Numbered from the stretch's first letter, positions 1 through 6,780 are shown. The stretch is DNA of 6,975 nucleotides from an uncultured Clostridia bacterium (GCA_948524275.1 CAOSLI010000015.1:1-6975), one strand, 5' to 3'. Translations and numbers: made by a program. The notes: a model not told the origin generated them from the letters alone.

Positions 1-224
1 GCTTCTTTTTGGAATAGTCCAATGTCTATTATAGATATTTCTCCCTCTTCATCTTTTTGTGGTATAGAATATCTTAATAATAAATCTTGTAAGTTCTTAG
101 CTTTTTCTTTCCATTCTTCCGTTATAATGTTTTCTTCTTGAAAAGCAAGTAATGCCATTAGTTTATTAAAATTGCCCTTGTTTACAATGAATTTTACTGA
201 TGGCTTTTTATAATGTTCTATCAT
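1..224 (-). CDS. Hypothetical protein, N-terminal 74 residues (runs off the left edge)
   Basis: The frame opens with ATG at 224-222, 6 bases after AAAGGAG inside the end of the preceding gene, and stays open to base 1. The ATGA overlap implies translational coupling to the 73-residue gene. The visible part begins MIEHYKKPSVKFIVNKG, continues through a helical LMALLAFQEENIITEEWKEKAKNLQDLLLRYS, then an acidic turn (QKDEEGEIS) and a hydrophobic IIDIGLFQKEA. No signal peptide or membrane segment is seen. The pattern of W-x3-A-x2-L-x-LLxYS, then an acidic loop and a short strand, vaguely recalls small conserved proteins of clostridial plasmids and conjugative elements, but I cannot name a family. 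The C-terminus lies outside the window. Confidence 0.65.
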   Translation of the reverse strand, partial: MIEHYKKPSVKFIVNKGNFNKLMALLAFQEENIITEEWKEKAKNLQDLLLRYSIPQKDEEGEISIIDIGLFQKE

Positions 225-442
225 AGTTCTCTCCTTTCTGTTTCTTCTTTTCCTGCTAAAAATCCTATTACATTTTTCTTTGCTACTGCTTCTTTTAAAT
301 CCATAATAAAACTTTTTTCGACAGGGCTAAACTGTTTCAAATTTTCCCATTTTAGAGCTTTTATTTTTTGCTCTGAATCTATATTGTTTTCAAATAATTT
401 TTCTAGTGTTTTTACACTTTGTGTTAGTGTATATTGTGGCAT
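221..442 (-). CDS. Small hypothetical protein, 73 residues
   Basis: The ATG at 442 is preceded at a suitable distance by AAGGGGG, a strong ribosome binding site, and the TGA stop (223-221) overlaps the ATG of the next gene as ATGA. This supports a real gene translated together with its neighbour. The product is hydrophilic and rich in Lys and Glu, with no signal peptide, membrane segment or cysteine. It looks mostly helical, with a KIKALKWENLKQFSPVEKSF core and an IGFLAG stretch near the C-terminus. It is presumably cytoplasmic. I do not recognise the family. Its place after the adhesin in a likely mobile element suggests an accessory or transfer-related role, but the sequence does not show one. 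Separated from the adhesin only by the hairpin gap, with no evident promoter of its own. Confidence 0.7.
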   Translation of the reverse strand: MPQYTLTQSVKTLEKLFENNIDSEQKIKALKWENLKQFSPVEKSFIMDLKEAVAKKNVIGFLAGKEETERREL

Positions 443-499
443 TAAAATTCCCCCTTAAAATGAATTAAGGTGGCTAATTAAAGCCACCTTGTTACTGGT
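443..499 (-). promoter_or_regulatory. Gap between adhesin and the 73-residue gene, with its ribosome binding site
   Basis: Fifty-seven bases hold the 9-bp hairpin and then AAGGGGG (456-450) about 7 bases before the ATG at 442. I see no -35/-10 pair. The small downstream genes therefore appear to rely on transcripts that cross the hairpin. Confidence 0.5.
467..490 (-). terminator. Hairpin after the adhesin gene, weak terminator or mRNA-stabilising structure
   Basis: A perfect 9-bp inverted repeat, AAGGTGGCT and AGCCACCTT, with a 6-base loop, begins 9 bases after the adhesin stop codon. On the transcribed strand the stem is followed by AATTCATTTT, a poor U-tract, so termination may be partial. 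The ribosome binding site of the next gene (AAGGGGG) follows after only about a dozen bases, so downstream genes probably depend on readthrough. Confidence 0.55.
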
Positions 500-3400
500 T
501 TATTTTTTATTTACTGATTTTCTCTTTTTATATTCGTGTACTCCAACACTAGCTAATGCAATTAGTGATAACCCTAATAAACCTGCATATAGTTTTAGAT
601 TACTATTATCTCCAGTCTTTGGTGTATCTACTGGTGCATTTTCAAATTCAAAAGTATATACTGAATCTTCGCTTTCTACTTTTTCATTATCAATAAATGT
701 TCCTTTGTCATTCATTTCAACTTTAATCACTTTGTCTGATAATACATAACCCTTTGGTGCTGCGATTTCTTTAATATAATAAGTTCCATATCTTAAATCT
801 TCAAATAAAACTGTTCCATTTTCTTTGTCTGATTTTACTTCTTTTATAAGTTTTGTGCATTCTGCATCTTCATATATTCCAAAAGTAAATTTATCTTTGA
901 TAACTTCTTTTGTATTACTATCGATTTTTACTAATTTAATATCTTGAAGAATAGGCATATCTTTCATTTCTACTCTTTGTGTTTCTTTATTTTCACTTAC
1001 AGTAAACTCGATTTCTTCTGTAATCTCATAGCCATAAGGTGCAGTGATTTCAACTAATTTGTATTTTTTGTTTTCTTCTAATCCAACTACTCTATGTGGC
1101 TCTTTTGTAGATGTCCATTCATCTATTACATTGCCATCTTCGTCAATTACTTTTAGTTCTGCTCCTTCAATTTCTTCGCCTGTTACTAGATCTGTTTTTA
1201 CAACTTCTAACACTTTGTCAATCATAATTACTTTTTGAGTTTCTTTATCACTTGTTACTGTGAATTTCACATCAGTAGCTTTTACATAGCCATTAACGGC
1301 AATTTCTTCGTGCAACACATATTCTTCATTTTCTATAAGACCATTTACTTTGTGTGGCTCTTTACCAGAAACCCATTTATCTACAATATTCTTTGTTTTT
1401 GTGCTAGTAACAACTAAAGTAGCTCCCTCTAGTTCGTTTCCTGCAATATCTTGTTTTGATATTTCTACTACTTTATCTATCATTTTCACTTCTTGTGTTT
1501 CTTTATCAGTAGTTACAGTAAATTTGATTTCATTTGATATAACAAATCCATCTGGTGCATATTGTTCAATAAGTGTATAAGTTTTTCCCTCTACTAAATT
1601 GCTGATTCTATGTGGCTCTTTTGTAGATGTCCACTCATCAACTACATTATTATCTTCATCAATAACTTGAAGTTCTGCTCCCTCGATTTCATTTCCACCA
1701 ATGTCTTGTTTTGTCATTGTTACTACTTTGTCTATCATTGTTACTTTTTGAATCTCTGTTGTATTTTCTACTTTGAATTTGATTTCTGTTGCTACTACAA
1801 ATCCATTTGGTGCTGTTTCTTCTTTTAGTGTATATTCTTTTCCTACAACTAAACCTTCAATTTTGTGTGTCTTTTCAGTAGATACCCAACTATCAATAAC
1901 TTCGTTATTTTCGTCTGTAACAGTTAGTTTTGCACCAATTAACTCTTTTTCTCCTGTTATATCTGTTTTGCTAACCTCTATTGCTGTTGTTTTATTTTCA
2001 ATATCTTTCTCTACAACATATTCTTTTGTTACTGTATCTTTTTGTTCAAATATTACTTCGTATTCTGTTTTATCTAACACTGCTCCATCTATTGTTGTTA
2101 GTTCTTTTAAGTGATATTTGCCCATTGGTAAATTTGATACTGTCAATGTTCCATCAGCTTTTAGATTATATTTCCCTACTACTTTTCCTTTTTCATATAT
2201 AGTAGATCCGTCAGCATAATCAATTATTTTTTCATCTGCTACTAATTCAAAAGATATTTTTGTAAAGTCAATATCTTTTATCATTGTTTTGTCCATATCT
2301 TCTCTTAATGCTACTTTTTTATTTAATTTTAGTGTTCCTGTTGGTTGCTCATTTTTTGCTGTTACTGTAATCCAAGCATCCCAGTCTTTATCATAATTTA
2401 GTGTAGAGTTTCTGTTATCTACTTTAAAAGTTAATTCTTCATCTAATTGTATAAATCCTGTTGGAATTTTTATTTCAGTTAATTTATACTTTCCTGCTTC
2501 TAACTTTGTTTCTGTTTTTGCAACTCCCTCACTATTTGTAGTCCAAGTTTTATAATATTTATCGCTAATTTTACATTGTACTTGTTCCCATTTGTTTGTA
2601 TCTTCATTTAATCTGTATAATTCAAATGTTGCATTAGAATAAGTTACAAATTTTCCTGTCTTTTTATCTTGTTTTTGCATTTTTATATATGCCTCAAATG
2701 GCAAATCATTTTCAACAAGTTCTTTAACTGGTGTTTTACTGTCTTTATCTATTGTTACATAGAATTGTTCAACTGTTGTTATCTCTGGAGATGGTGTATA
2801 AGTTTCATTTACTGTATATTCTCCATAAGCTAAAAGTCCAGAAATTCCGTGTCCATTAGTTCCTGTTCTAAATATTGAATATTCATCTGTCGCAAATTCG
2901 TTTAAATGTTTCTTTGCTTCTTCAAAACTTCCGTAATAGTCAACATATTTTGAAAGTATTGCTGTAAATTCTGCATTTGCTACTGTTTCTGCTGTTGCAT
3001 TTTCATTTGTGCTAACCTTGATTACTTCAAAAGGTGCTTTTTCTACTGTATTTGTAACTGTTCCTGCTACTTCTATAACCTTTGTATTCATATCTCTGTA
3101 TGAAAATGTATAATCATACACTTTTGTGTCTGGCATATAACCTGTTGGTACTATGGTTTCTTTTGCATAATATTTTCCCATTGGTAGTCCTGTTAATTTT
3201 GTTCCATCTACACTTATTTTTGCTGGTGTATTATTGTTTGTTATTTTTATACTAGCTACTCCATATTCATTGAAAGTAAATGTGGCTATTTGTTCATCTT
3301 TATCAAAATATTTTATTGTTCCTGCAACATTTGTTATTCTTTCTTTTGCATATAAAGTATATTCAGTTCCTTTAAGTGTTGCATCTCCGTGATGTGATTT

Positions 3401-4945
3401 TTTATCTACTCTATTTTTATTTCCTGTTTCTTTATCTGTCTTTTCAATAATTAAATTTCCTGTTGGCTCTGTATTTTCTACTGTAACACTTCCAAATATA
3501 ACATTTGTGTTTTGGTCTTTATATCTTAAGGCAACTTCCTTTTGTTCAGTATTTAATAAGTAACCTGTTGGCACTTCAATTTCCTTAATTTTATATTTTC
3601 CAAGTGGCAAATTTGATTTACTTGCAACTCCTACACTATTGGTTGTAATAGTTGCTACTACATCTCCTTTTGAATGGTGTTTTACTGTTCTGGCAACATT
3701 GTATATATCTTCATTAGCAATTATTTGAAATTTTGCTCCTTGTACTTTATCTCCATTTGTATTTGTTTTTGTTACTGTAATTTCTGCTGTTGGCTCTGTG
3801 TTTACTATTGCTTGCTCTGTTGTTTGATTAGGTTTTACTTCTGCTGTATAAGTTTCTGTATTTAGTAAATAACCTGTTGGGCTTGATTTTTCTTTTATAT
3901 AGTAAGTTCCTTTTCTTAATTTTTCTAACTTGATTTTTCCATTTGTTACTGTTACATCACGATTAAATCCATTTTCCCCTGTTACATTAAATATTGCTCC
4001 GTCAACTAAATCTCCATTTGTGTTTAGTTTACTTAACTCTAAATTTCCTAAAAGATTTATTTTTAAACTTAAAGACATTGTTACTGGATCATTATAATTC
4101 AAAGAGTATAATTGATTTTGTACTCCATCTCTAAAAGTGAAATATACTGTTGAATGTTGGTTATGTGTTTCTTCTTTGATAACACCCCAATCAAACATTG
4201 TATTTTCTGATATTCTTATTGCTTCCTTTGTGCAATCTTCATTTGCTGTAACATTTAATGTATTTTCTCCTTTGTTATGTGTTATTCTTATTCCATCTAC
4301 TGTTTTATCAAAACTAACATATTGTCCTAACACATTATTAGAATCTGTAAGTGTTTTTGTTTGTCCTACTTCAACTGTTATTGTTTCGCTACAAAAACTT
4401 GGTTTTCTTTCCATATTATCAATTTTTGCATTTATATCTGCTTTAAATGCTTCATATTGGCTTTGAATACTTGCATTTCTAAAAGTAGCATTACTTTGTC
4501 CTAATGTTGACCATACCATTTGTTGTGTGAATACATAGTCCATTTTTCTTGAGTTCATATCTGCTGCCATTATTCCACCATCAATGCAATAATTACCATA
4601 TTTTTGATACCACCCAAAGAAAGCTACTTTACAAGCTCTTTTTACTTTAGGATCTGTTGGTGTATTATGTGTTCCTGTTTCTACTGTTCCTGTTTGTGAA
4701 TTTACACCATGTTCTGCACAAAATACTGTGATTTTTTCTCCTGTTGTGGTATTTACTAATCTTCTCATAAGCATTCCTAAATCTGACTTATTATCTGTTG
4801 TGTAAATATTAGAATCCCATTGTCCTGCTGTCCATTTTCCACTACCACTATCTGTTACTGCAAAAATAGGTTGTGCTGTGCTTAACAATGTGATTGCTAT
4901 AAACATTAAAGCTATAACTTTCTTTAACTTCTTTGCTTTTAACAT
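500..4945 (-). CDS. Large wall-anchored adhesin: Cys-Gln thioester domain, SpaA/Cna-B-like repeats, TPKTG sorting signal
   Basis: A complete 1481-residue surface protein; ATG 8 bases after AAGGAGG. Residues 1-29 form a signal peptide (basic start, hydrophobic core, cleavage after PIFA). About 30-300 is a thioester domain of the TQXA type: C76 in VFCAEHG and Q141 in FTQQMVW would form the reactive internal thioester that can bond covalently to amines on a target surface. Then come about eleven SpaA/Cna-B-like domains starting near 301, 387, 496, 637, 750, 869, 988, 1074, 1159, 1245 and 1330. Most show the lysine of the first strand, the catalytic glutamate before A/P-x-GY, and an Asn or Asp in the last strand, which together make isopeptide bonds. 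The end has TPKTGD (1441-1446), a hydrophobic segment (about 1449-1469) and a basic tail, for sortase anchoring. No sortase gene lies in the window. Resembles adhesins or shaft-less pilins of Gram-positive mobile elements; partner and exact role unknown. Confidence 0.9.
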   Translation of the reverse strand: MLKAKKLKKVIALMFIAITLLSTAQPIFAVTDSGSGKWTAGQWDSNIYTTDNKSDLGMLMRRLVNTTTGEKITVFCAEHGVNSQTGTVETGTHNTPTDPKVKRACKVAFFGWYQKYGNYCIDGGIMAADMNSRKMDYVFTQQMVWSTLGQSNATFRNASIQSQYEAFKADINAKIDNMERKPSFCSETITVEVGQTKTLTDSNNVLGQYVSFDKTVDGIRITHNKGENTLNVTANEDCTKEAIRISENTMFDWGVIKEETHNQHSTVYFTFRDGVQNQLYSLNYNDPVTMSLSLKINLLGNLELSKLNTNGDLVDGAIFNVTGENGFNRDVTVTNGKIKLEKLRKGTYYIKEKSSPTGYLLNTETYTAEVKPNQTTEQAIVNTEPTAEITVTKTNTNGDKVQGAKFQIIANEDIYNVARTVKHHSKGDVVATITTNSVGVASKSNLPLGKYKIKEIEVPTGYLLNTEQKEVALRYKDQNTNVIFGSVTVENTEPTGNLIIEKTDKETGNKNRVDKKSHHGDATLKGTEYTLYAKERITNVAGTIKYFDKDEQIATFTFNEYGVASIKITNNNTPAKISVDGTKLTGLPMGKYYAKETIVPTGYMPDTKVYDYTFSYRDMNTKVIEVAGTVTNTVEKAPFEVIKVSTNENATAETVANAEFTAILSKYVDYYGSFEEAKKHLNEFATDEYSIFRTGTNGHGISGLLAYGEYTVNETYTPSPEITTVEQFYVTIDKDSKTPVKELVENDLPFEAYIKMQKQDKKTGKFVTYSNATFELYRLNEDTNKWEQVQCKISDKYYKTWTTNSEGVAKTETKLEAGKYKLTEIKIPTGFIQLDEELTFKVDNRNSTLNYDKDWDAWITVTAKNEQPTGTLKLNKKVALREDMDKTMIKDIDFTKISFELVADEKIIDYADGSTIYEKGKVVGKYNLKADGTLTVSNLPMGKYHLKELTTIDGAVLDKTEYEVIFEQKDTVTKEYVVEKDIENKTTAIEVSKTDITGEKELIGAKLTVTDENNEVIDSWVSTEKTHKIEGLVVGKEYTLKEETAPNGFVVATEIKFKVENTTEIQKVTMIDKVVTMTKQDIGGNEIEGAELQVIDEDNNVVDEWTSTKEPHRISNLVEGKTYTLIEQYAPDGFVISNEIKFTVTTDKETQEVKMIDKVVEISKQDIAGNELEGATLVVTSTKTKNIVDKWVSGKEPHKVNGLIENEEYVLHEEIAVNGYVKATDVKFTVTSDKETQKVIMIDKVLEVVKTDLVTGEEIEGAELKVIDEDGNVIDEWTSTKEPHRVVGLEENKKYKLVEITAPYGYEITEEIEFTVSENKETQRVEMKDMPILQDIKLVKIDSNTKEVIKDKFTFGIYEDAECTKLIKEVKSDKENGTVLFEDLRYGTYYIKEIAAPKGYVLSDKVIKVEMNDKGTFIDNEKVESEDSVYTFEFENAPVDTPKTGDNSNLKLYAGLLGLSLIALASVGVHEYKKRKSVNKK
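518..631 (-). other. Cell-wall sorting signal of the adhesin (TPKTG, membrane segment, basic tail)
   Basis: Residues 1439-1476 contain DTPKTGDN, with the pentapeptide TPKTG coded at 625-611, then a hydrophobic segment about 21 residues long and the basic tail HEYKKRK. A sortase would cut between T and G and join the protein to peptidoglycan. The first position is Thr rather than the common Leu, which recalls the relaxed (S/P)PxTG motifs known for clostridial class B sortases such as that of Clostridioides difficile. Confidence 0.85.
959..1984 (-). repeat. Four diverged tandem repeats of about 257 bases coding for SpaA/Cna-B-like domains
   Basis: Adhesin residues 988-1329 hold four units with a period of 85-86 residues, shown by lysines K993, K1079, K1164 and K1250. 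Each unit has a strand with SK/TK/VK followed by a T/Q and D, a G-A-(K/E/T)-L strand, a W-x-S turn with H at the following position, a catalytic Glu (E1042, E1127, E1213, E1299) and an ending MIDK or MKDM with Asp (D1072, D1157, D1243, D1329). A 27-base identical stretch occurs at 1091-1117 and 1607-1633, in units four and two, exactly 516 bases apart, which is two periods. The other domains of the protein are more diverse in length and end in Asn. Confidence 0.8.
4043..4858 (-). other. Thioester (TQXA) domain region of the adhesin
   Basis: This covers adhesin residues 30-301. The thioester pair is C76 (codon 4720-4718) and Q141 in the motif T140-Q141-Q142-M143-V-W. The usual motif is T-Q-x-A followed by a hydrophobic residue and W; here Met stands where Ala is normal. 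Four further cysteines (C105, C120, C185, C238) lie in the same region, unusual for an exported Gram-positive protein, and may form disulfides. The second part of the region (about 185-300) could be a separate beta-sandwich linking to the repeats. Confidence 0.75.
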
Positions 4946-4966
4946 TAAATTTTCCTCCTTTTAACG

Positions 4967-4998
4967 AAAAAAAGAACAAGTCTTTATAACCTGTTCTT
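4967..4998 (-). terminator. Intrinsic terminator, possibly an attenuator ahead of the adhesin
   Basis: On the minus strand AAGAACAGG (4998-4990) pairs with CTTGTTCTT (4980-4972) across a 9-base loop, a 9-bp stem with one G-U pair. A run of seven T (4973-4967) begins inside the stem end. This is a classic intrinsic terminator 21 bases after the membrane protein stop. Its T-run ends only 6 bases before the adhesin ribosome binding site AAGGAGG (4960-4954), leaving no room for a promoter between. Adhesin transcripts must therefore read through it, which makes it a possible attenuator. Confidence 0.7.
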
Positions 4999-5019
4999 AA
5001 ATCAAATATTATTATTTTG

Positions 5020-5745
5020 TTATTTATTATAATAGAAGTTTACTGTCCATTTTTGACACTGAGGACAAGTCCAAACTTCGTACCCGTAAGGGCAATTCTT
5101 ATGATATTCATCATCTGTTATCTCAAAATTCTCCCATTGCTTTCCCCACTTTGCTATTTCTGTTTTGAAATATGCAGCTGCTTGTTCTTGTGTTTCAAAC
5201 CATTTACCAGTATTTCCTGCACTTACTTTATGATTATTCCCTTTGCATTCTGTCTTTGGTGCAATTTGAACTTCTTGCTCTTTATAACTATTATCATTAT
5301 TTTTTACTGGTGTTGTTTGTTGTTCACTTTTAGAACTTTGCTCACTTTTTTGAGGTTGTGATGGTGTTTTTTCTTGTGTTGTTTGCTGTTTACTTGTTGT
5401 TGTAGTTTTATTATTTTCTTTTTTAGCTGATGTCTTTACATTTTTTTCTTGAACTGGTTGTGTAGTTTCTACTGTTTTACTTTCTTCTACTGCTTGATTT
5501 TGTGATGTTGTATTATCTTCAACAGTATTACTTTGCTCTACATTGTTTTCTACTGTATTCTCAATAATATTTTCATTATTTATTATATTTGCTGACTCAT
5601 TATTCTCTTGCATTTGATTTTTATTGTTTTCCCCAATAACAATATTATCAACTTTCCTATTCTTATATATGAATATTCCTGCAATTCCTAATACTATTAT
5701 AACTAATATTGTAATTAAAATAACAATTTTCTTATTTTTACTCAT
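5020..5745 (-). CDS. Single-pass membrane protein with polar stalk and C-terminal cysteine domain, function unknown
   Basis: I chose the ATG at 5745 (241 residues). A TTG two codons upstream is in frame but sits only 4 bases from the AAGGAG ribosome binding site, against 10 for the ATG. Residues 3-6 are basic, about 7-27 form one hydrophobic helix (VILITILVIIVLGIAGIFIY), and basic residues follow. About 36-163 is a low-complexity stretch rich in Asn, Glu, Thr, Gln, Ser and Lys, probably an extended stalk crossing the cell wall. The last 75 residues form a compact aromatic domain: C167 and H172, GKWFETQEQAAAYF at 180-193, then C218-PYGYEVWT-C227-PQ-C230 and an aromatic end. No lipobox or sorting signal is present, so the helix probably anchors the protein with its C-terminus outside. 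I recognise no named family. It lies between a promoter and the adhesin gene, so a surface role beside the adhesin is plausible. Confidence 0.75.
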   Translation of the reverse strand: MSKNKKIVILITILVIIVLGIAGIFIYKNRKVDNIVIGENNKNQMQENNESANIINNENIIENTVENNVEQSNTVEDNTTSQNQAVEESKTVETTQPVQEKNVKTSAKKENNKTTTTSKQQTTQEKTPSQPQKSEQSSKSEQQTTPVKNNDNSYKEQEVQIAPKTECKGNNHKVSAGNTGKWFETQEQAAAYFKTEIAKWGKQWENFEITDDEYHKNCPYGYEVWTCPQCQKWTVNFYYNK

Positions 5746-5769
5746 AACCAAACATCTCCTTTTTTCTTT

Positions 5770-5798
5770 ATTTTACTACAATGTTTAGTTACTTTCAA
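5770..5798 (-). promoter_or_regulatory. Predicted sigma-A-type promoter of the membrane protein/adhesin unit
   Basis: On the minus strand, TTGAAA (5798-5793) is followed after exactly 17 bases by TAAAAT (5775-5770). These are close matches to the -35 and -10 hexamers of the housekeeping sigma factor. The site lies in the 98-base gap after parB and leads into the ribosome binding site AAGGAG just before the membrane protein. Transcription would start near 5763, giving a very short leader. AT-rich DNA yields chance matches, but the hexamers, spacing and position all agree. Confidence 0.6.
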
Positions 5799-5843
5799 AT
5801 ATACAAATCAAAATATTATTCTCATTTTGTACTCCCACACAAA

Positions 5844-6680
5844 TTATCTAGCCATTTCTTTTTGTTTTCTTTGCCATCTAATATGATATTCTTCTAAAAG
5901 TTTTTGCATAATCTGTTGCATTTTTTCTACACTATAACCTTTTGGAAAATAGTTTCTAACCTTATCAACTGTGAATTTTATTTGTTCTTTTTGATTAGGT
6001 TTTTCTTCACTTAATATTTCTTCTATCTTATTTCTTTCTAGCAAACCTTTTTCACTTAATTCTCTCATATCTTTTGCTTGCTTTTCTGATGGTGTTGCTT
6101 CATTTAATAAAATGACATCTAGCAATTCTTCTTGATCATGTTTACTCATATATGAAATTTCTACTGCTGGTCTTAATGCAATTTTCTTTTCATCAACCAT
6201 TTTTAGTAATCCTTTGTTTAGCTCTGTAAGTCTTACAAATCTTCTTACTTGTTCTCTGCTCATTCCAAATTCTTCGGCTATAATATCAACTGATAACTTC
6301 TCCACCGTTGGTGTAGAAGTTAAATCAATTCTCTTTCCTTGCCTTTTTATGGCTTCTAGTTTCATTTTAAAGGCAAAGGCTCGTTCACTTGGTAATATTT
6401 CTTCTCTTTGAACATTCGTATCTACCATAAGAATTGTTGCTTCATCATCTGTTAGTTCTCTAACTATGCAAGGCATTTCTGTTAGTTCTGCTATTTGACA
6501 AGCTCTTTTTCTTCTGTGTCCTGCTACCATTTCATAGCTTCCATCTTCCTTTTGCCTAACTATTGCAGGGTATAAAACACCATGTTTTTTTATACTTGCA
6601 ACTGTTTCAATCATTTTATCATCATCTCTAACTTGAAAAGGATGATTTGGAAAATTTGATATATCTTTTATTGGTATCAT
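5844..6680 (-). CDS. parB: ParB-family partition/nucleoid-occlusion-like DNA-binding protein
   Basis: A 278-residue ParB-type protein counted from the ATG at 6680. The N-terminal ParB/Srx domain spans about residues 1-95, with the nucleotide-binding signature GHRRKRA at 54-60 and a DTNVQRE segment at 87-93. A central helix-turn-helix (about 129-153: LSVDIIAEEFGMSREQVRRF) should contact a parS-like site. The C-terminus is helical and basic. ParB clamps onto DNA near parS and stimulates the ParA encoded just upstream. I give the first ATG as the conservative start, but it lacks a good ribosome binding site. The frame is open upstream to a TGA at 6773-6771 and encodes KLELELTSVDELL, which resembles the usual N-terminus of element-borne ParB proteins. 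The true start is probably an ATA at 6767-6765, giving 307 residues (see the separate entry). No parS could be identified. Family call is firm; start uncertain. Confidence 0.9.
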   Translation of the reverse strand: MIPIKDISNFPNHPFQVRDDDKMIETVASIKKHGVLYPAIVRQKEDGSYEMVAGHRRKRACQIAELTEMPCIVRELTDDEATILMVDTNVQREEILPSERAFAFKMKLEAIKRQGKRIDLTSTPTVEKLSVDIIAEEFGMSREQVRRFVRLTELNKGLLKMVDEKKIALRPAVEISYMSKHDQEELLDVILLNEATPSEKQAKDMRELSEKGLLERNKIEEILSEEKPNQKEQIKFTVDKVRNYFPKGYSVEKMQQIMQKLLEEYHIRWQRKQKEMAR

Positions 6681-6780
6681 TACTACTGTTTCTATTTTGC
6701 CTTTGTTTGTGCTAAACTTTAGTAGCTCATCTACACTGGTCAGCTCTAGTTCTAGTTTTTTCGCTATTCTTCAACACCTC
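6681..6780 (-). promoter_or_regulatory. Consensus ribosome binding site and probable ATA start of parB, with N-terminal extension
   Basis: On the minus strand an AGGAGGTG, fully complementary to the 16S rRNA tail, lies at 6782-6775. Seven bases later comes ATA (6767-6765), in frame with parB and followed by GCG AAA AAA CTA (A K K L). Neither ATG, GTG nor TTG occurs in frame between the TGA at 6773-6771 and the ATG at 6680; the only other near-start codon is CTG at 6743-6741. The 29 extra codons read like real ParB sequence (LTSVDELLKF). Either parB starts at a rare ATA, or an ancestral ATG has mutated, or the base is a sequencing error. The stretch overlaps the parA tail by 41 bases, which fits translational coupling. 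Confidence 0.6.

Noticed and set aside
959..1984. Regularly spaced repeats as a possible CRISPR array or microsatellite
   Set aside because: The period is about 257 bases, the repeats are diverged, and they match protein domain boundaries in one open frame.
213..2202. Several plus-strand open frames of 60-113 codons across the adhesin gene, including 1773-2114
   Set aside because: They are rich in Phe, Ser, Leu, Ile and Tyr as expected for the antisense of AT-rich coding DNA, lack ribosome binding sites, and lie opposite a clearly real gene.
500..4945. The adhesin as a main pilin subunit
   Set aside because: There is no neighbouring pilin sortase or second pilin, and the N-terminal thioester domain with many stalk domains fits a monomeric adhesin or tip protein better; a pilin role elsewhere in the element cannot be excluded.
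4946..5019. A separate adhesin promoter in this gap (TTGATT and TATAAA on the minus strand)
   Set aside because: The spacing between these elements is about 11 bases, too short for a sigma-A promoter, and the second element lies in the terminator loop.
5017..5361. Plus-strand frame with hydrophobic, membrane-like composition
   Set aside because: It is antisense to the Lys/Gln/Thr-rich stalk protein; the hydrophobicity is a by-product of T-rich sequence and no start signals are seen.
5802..5831. Weak inverted repeats after parB (TACAAA/TTTGTA and CAAAAT/ATTTTG) as a possible parS site or terminator
   Set aside because: The arms are only 6 AT-only or nearly AT-only pairs, the loops are long and there is no T-run; such pairings are expected by chance in this DNA.
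6727..6773. A programmed frameshift joining ParA to ParB
   Set aside because: The frames overlap, but no recognised slippery heptamer lies in the parA phase, and a separate start with a consensus ribosome binding site explains the arrangement better.
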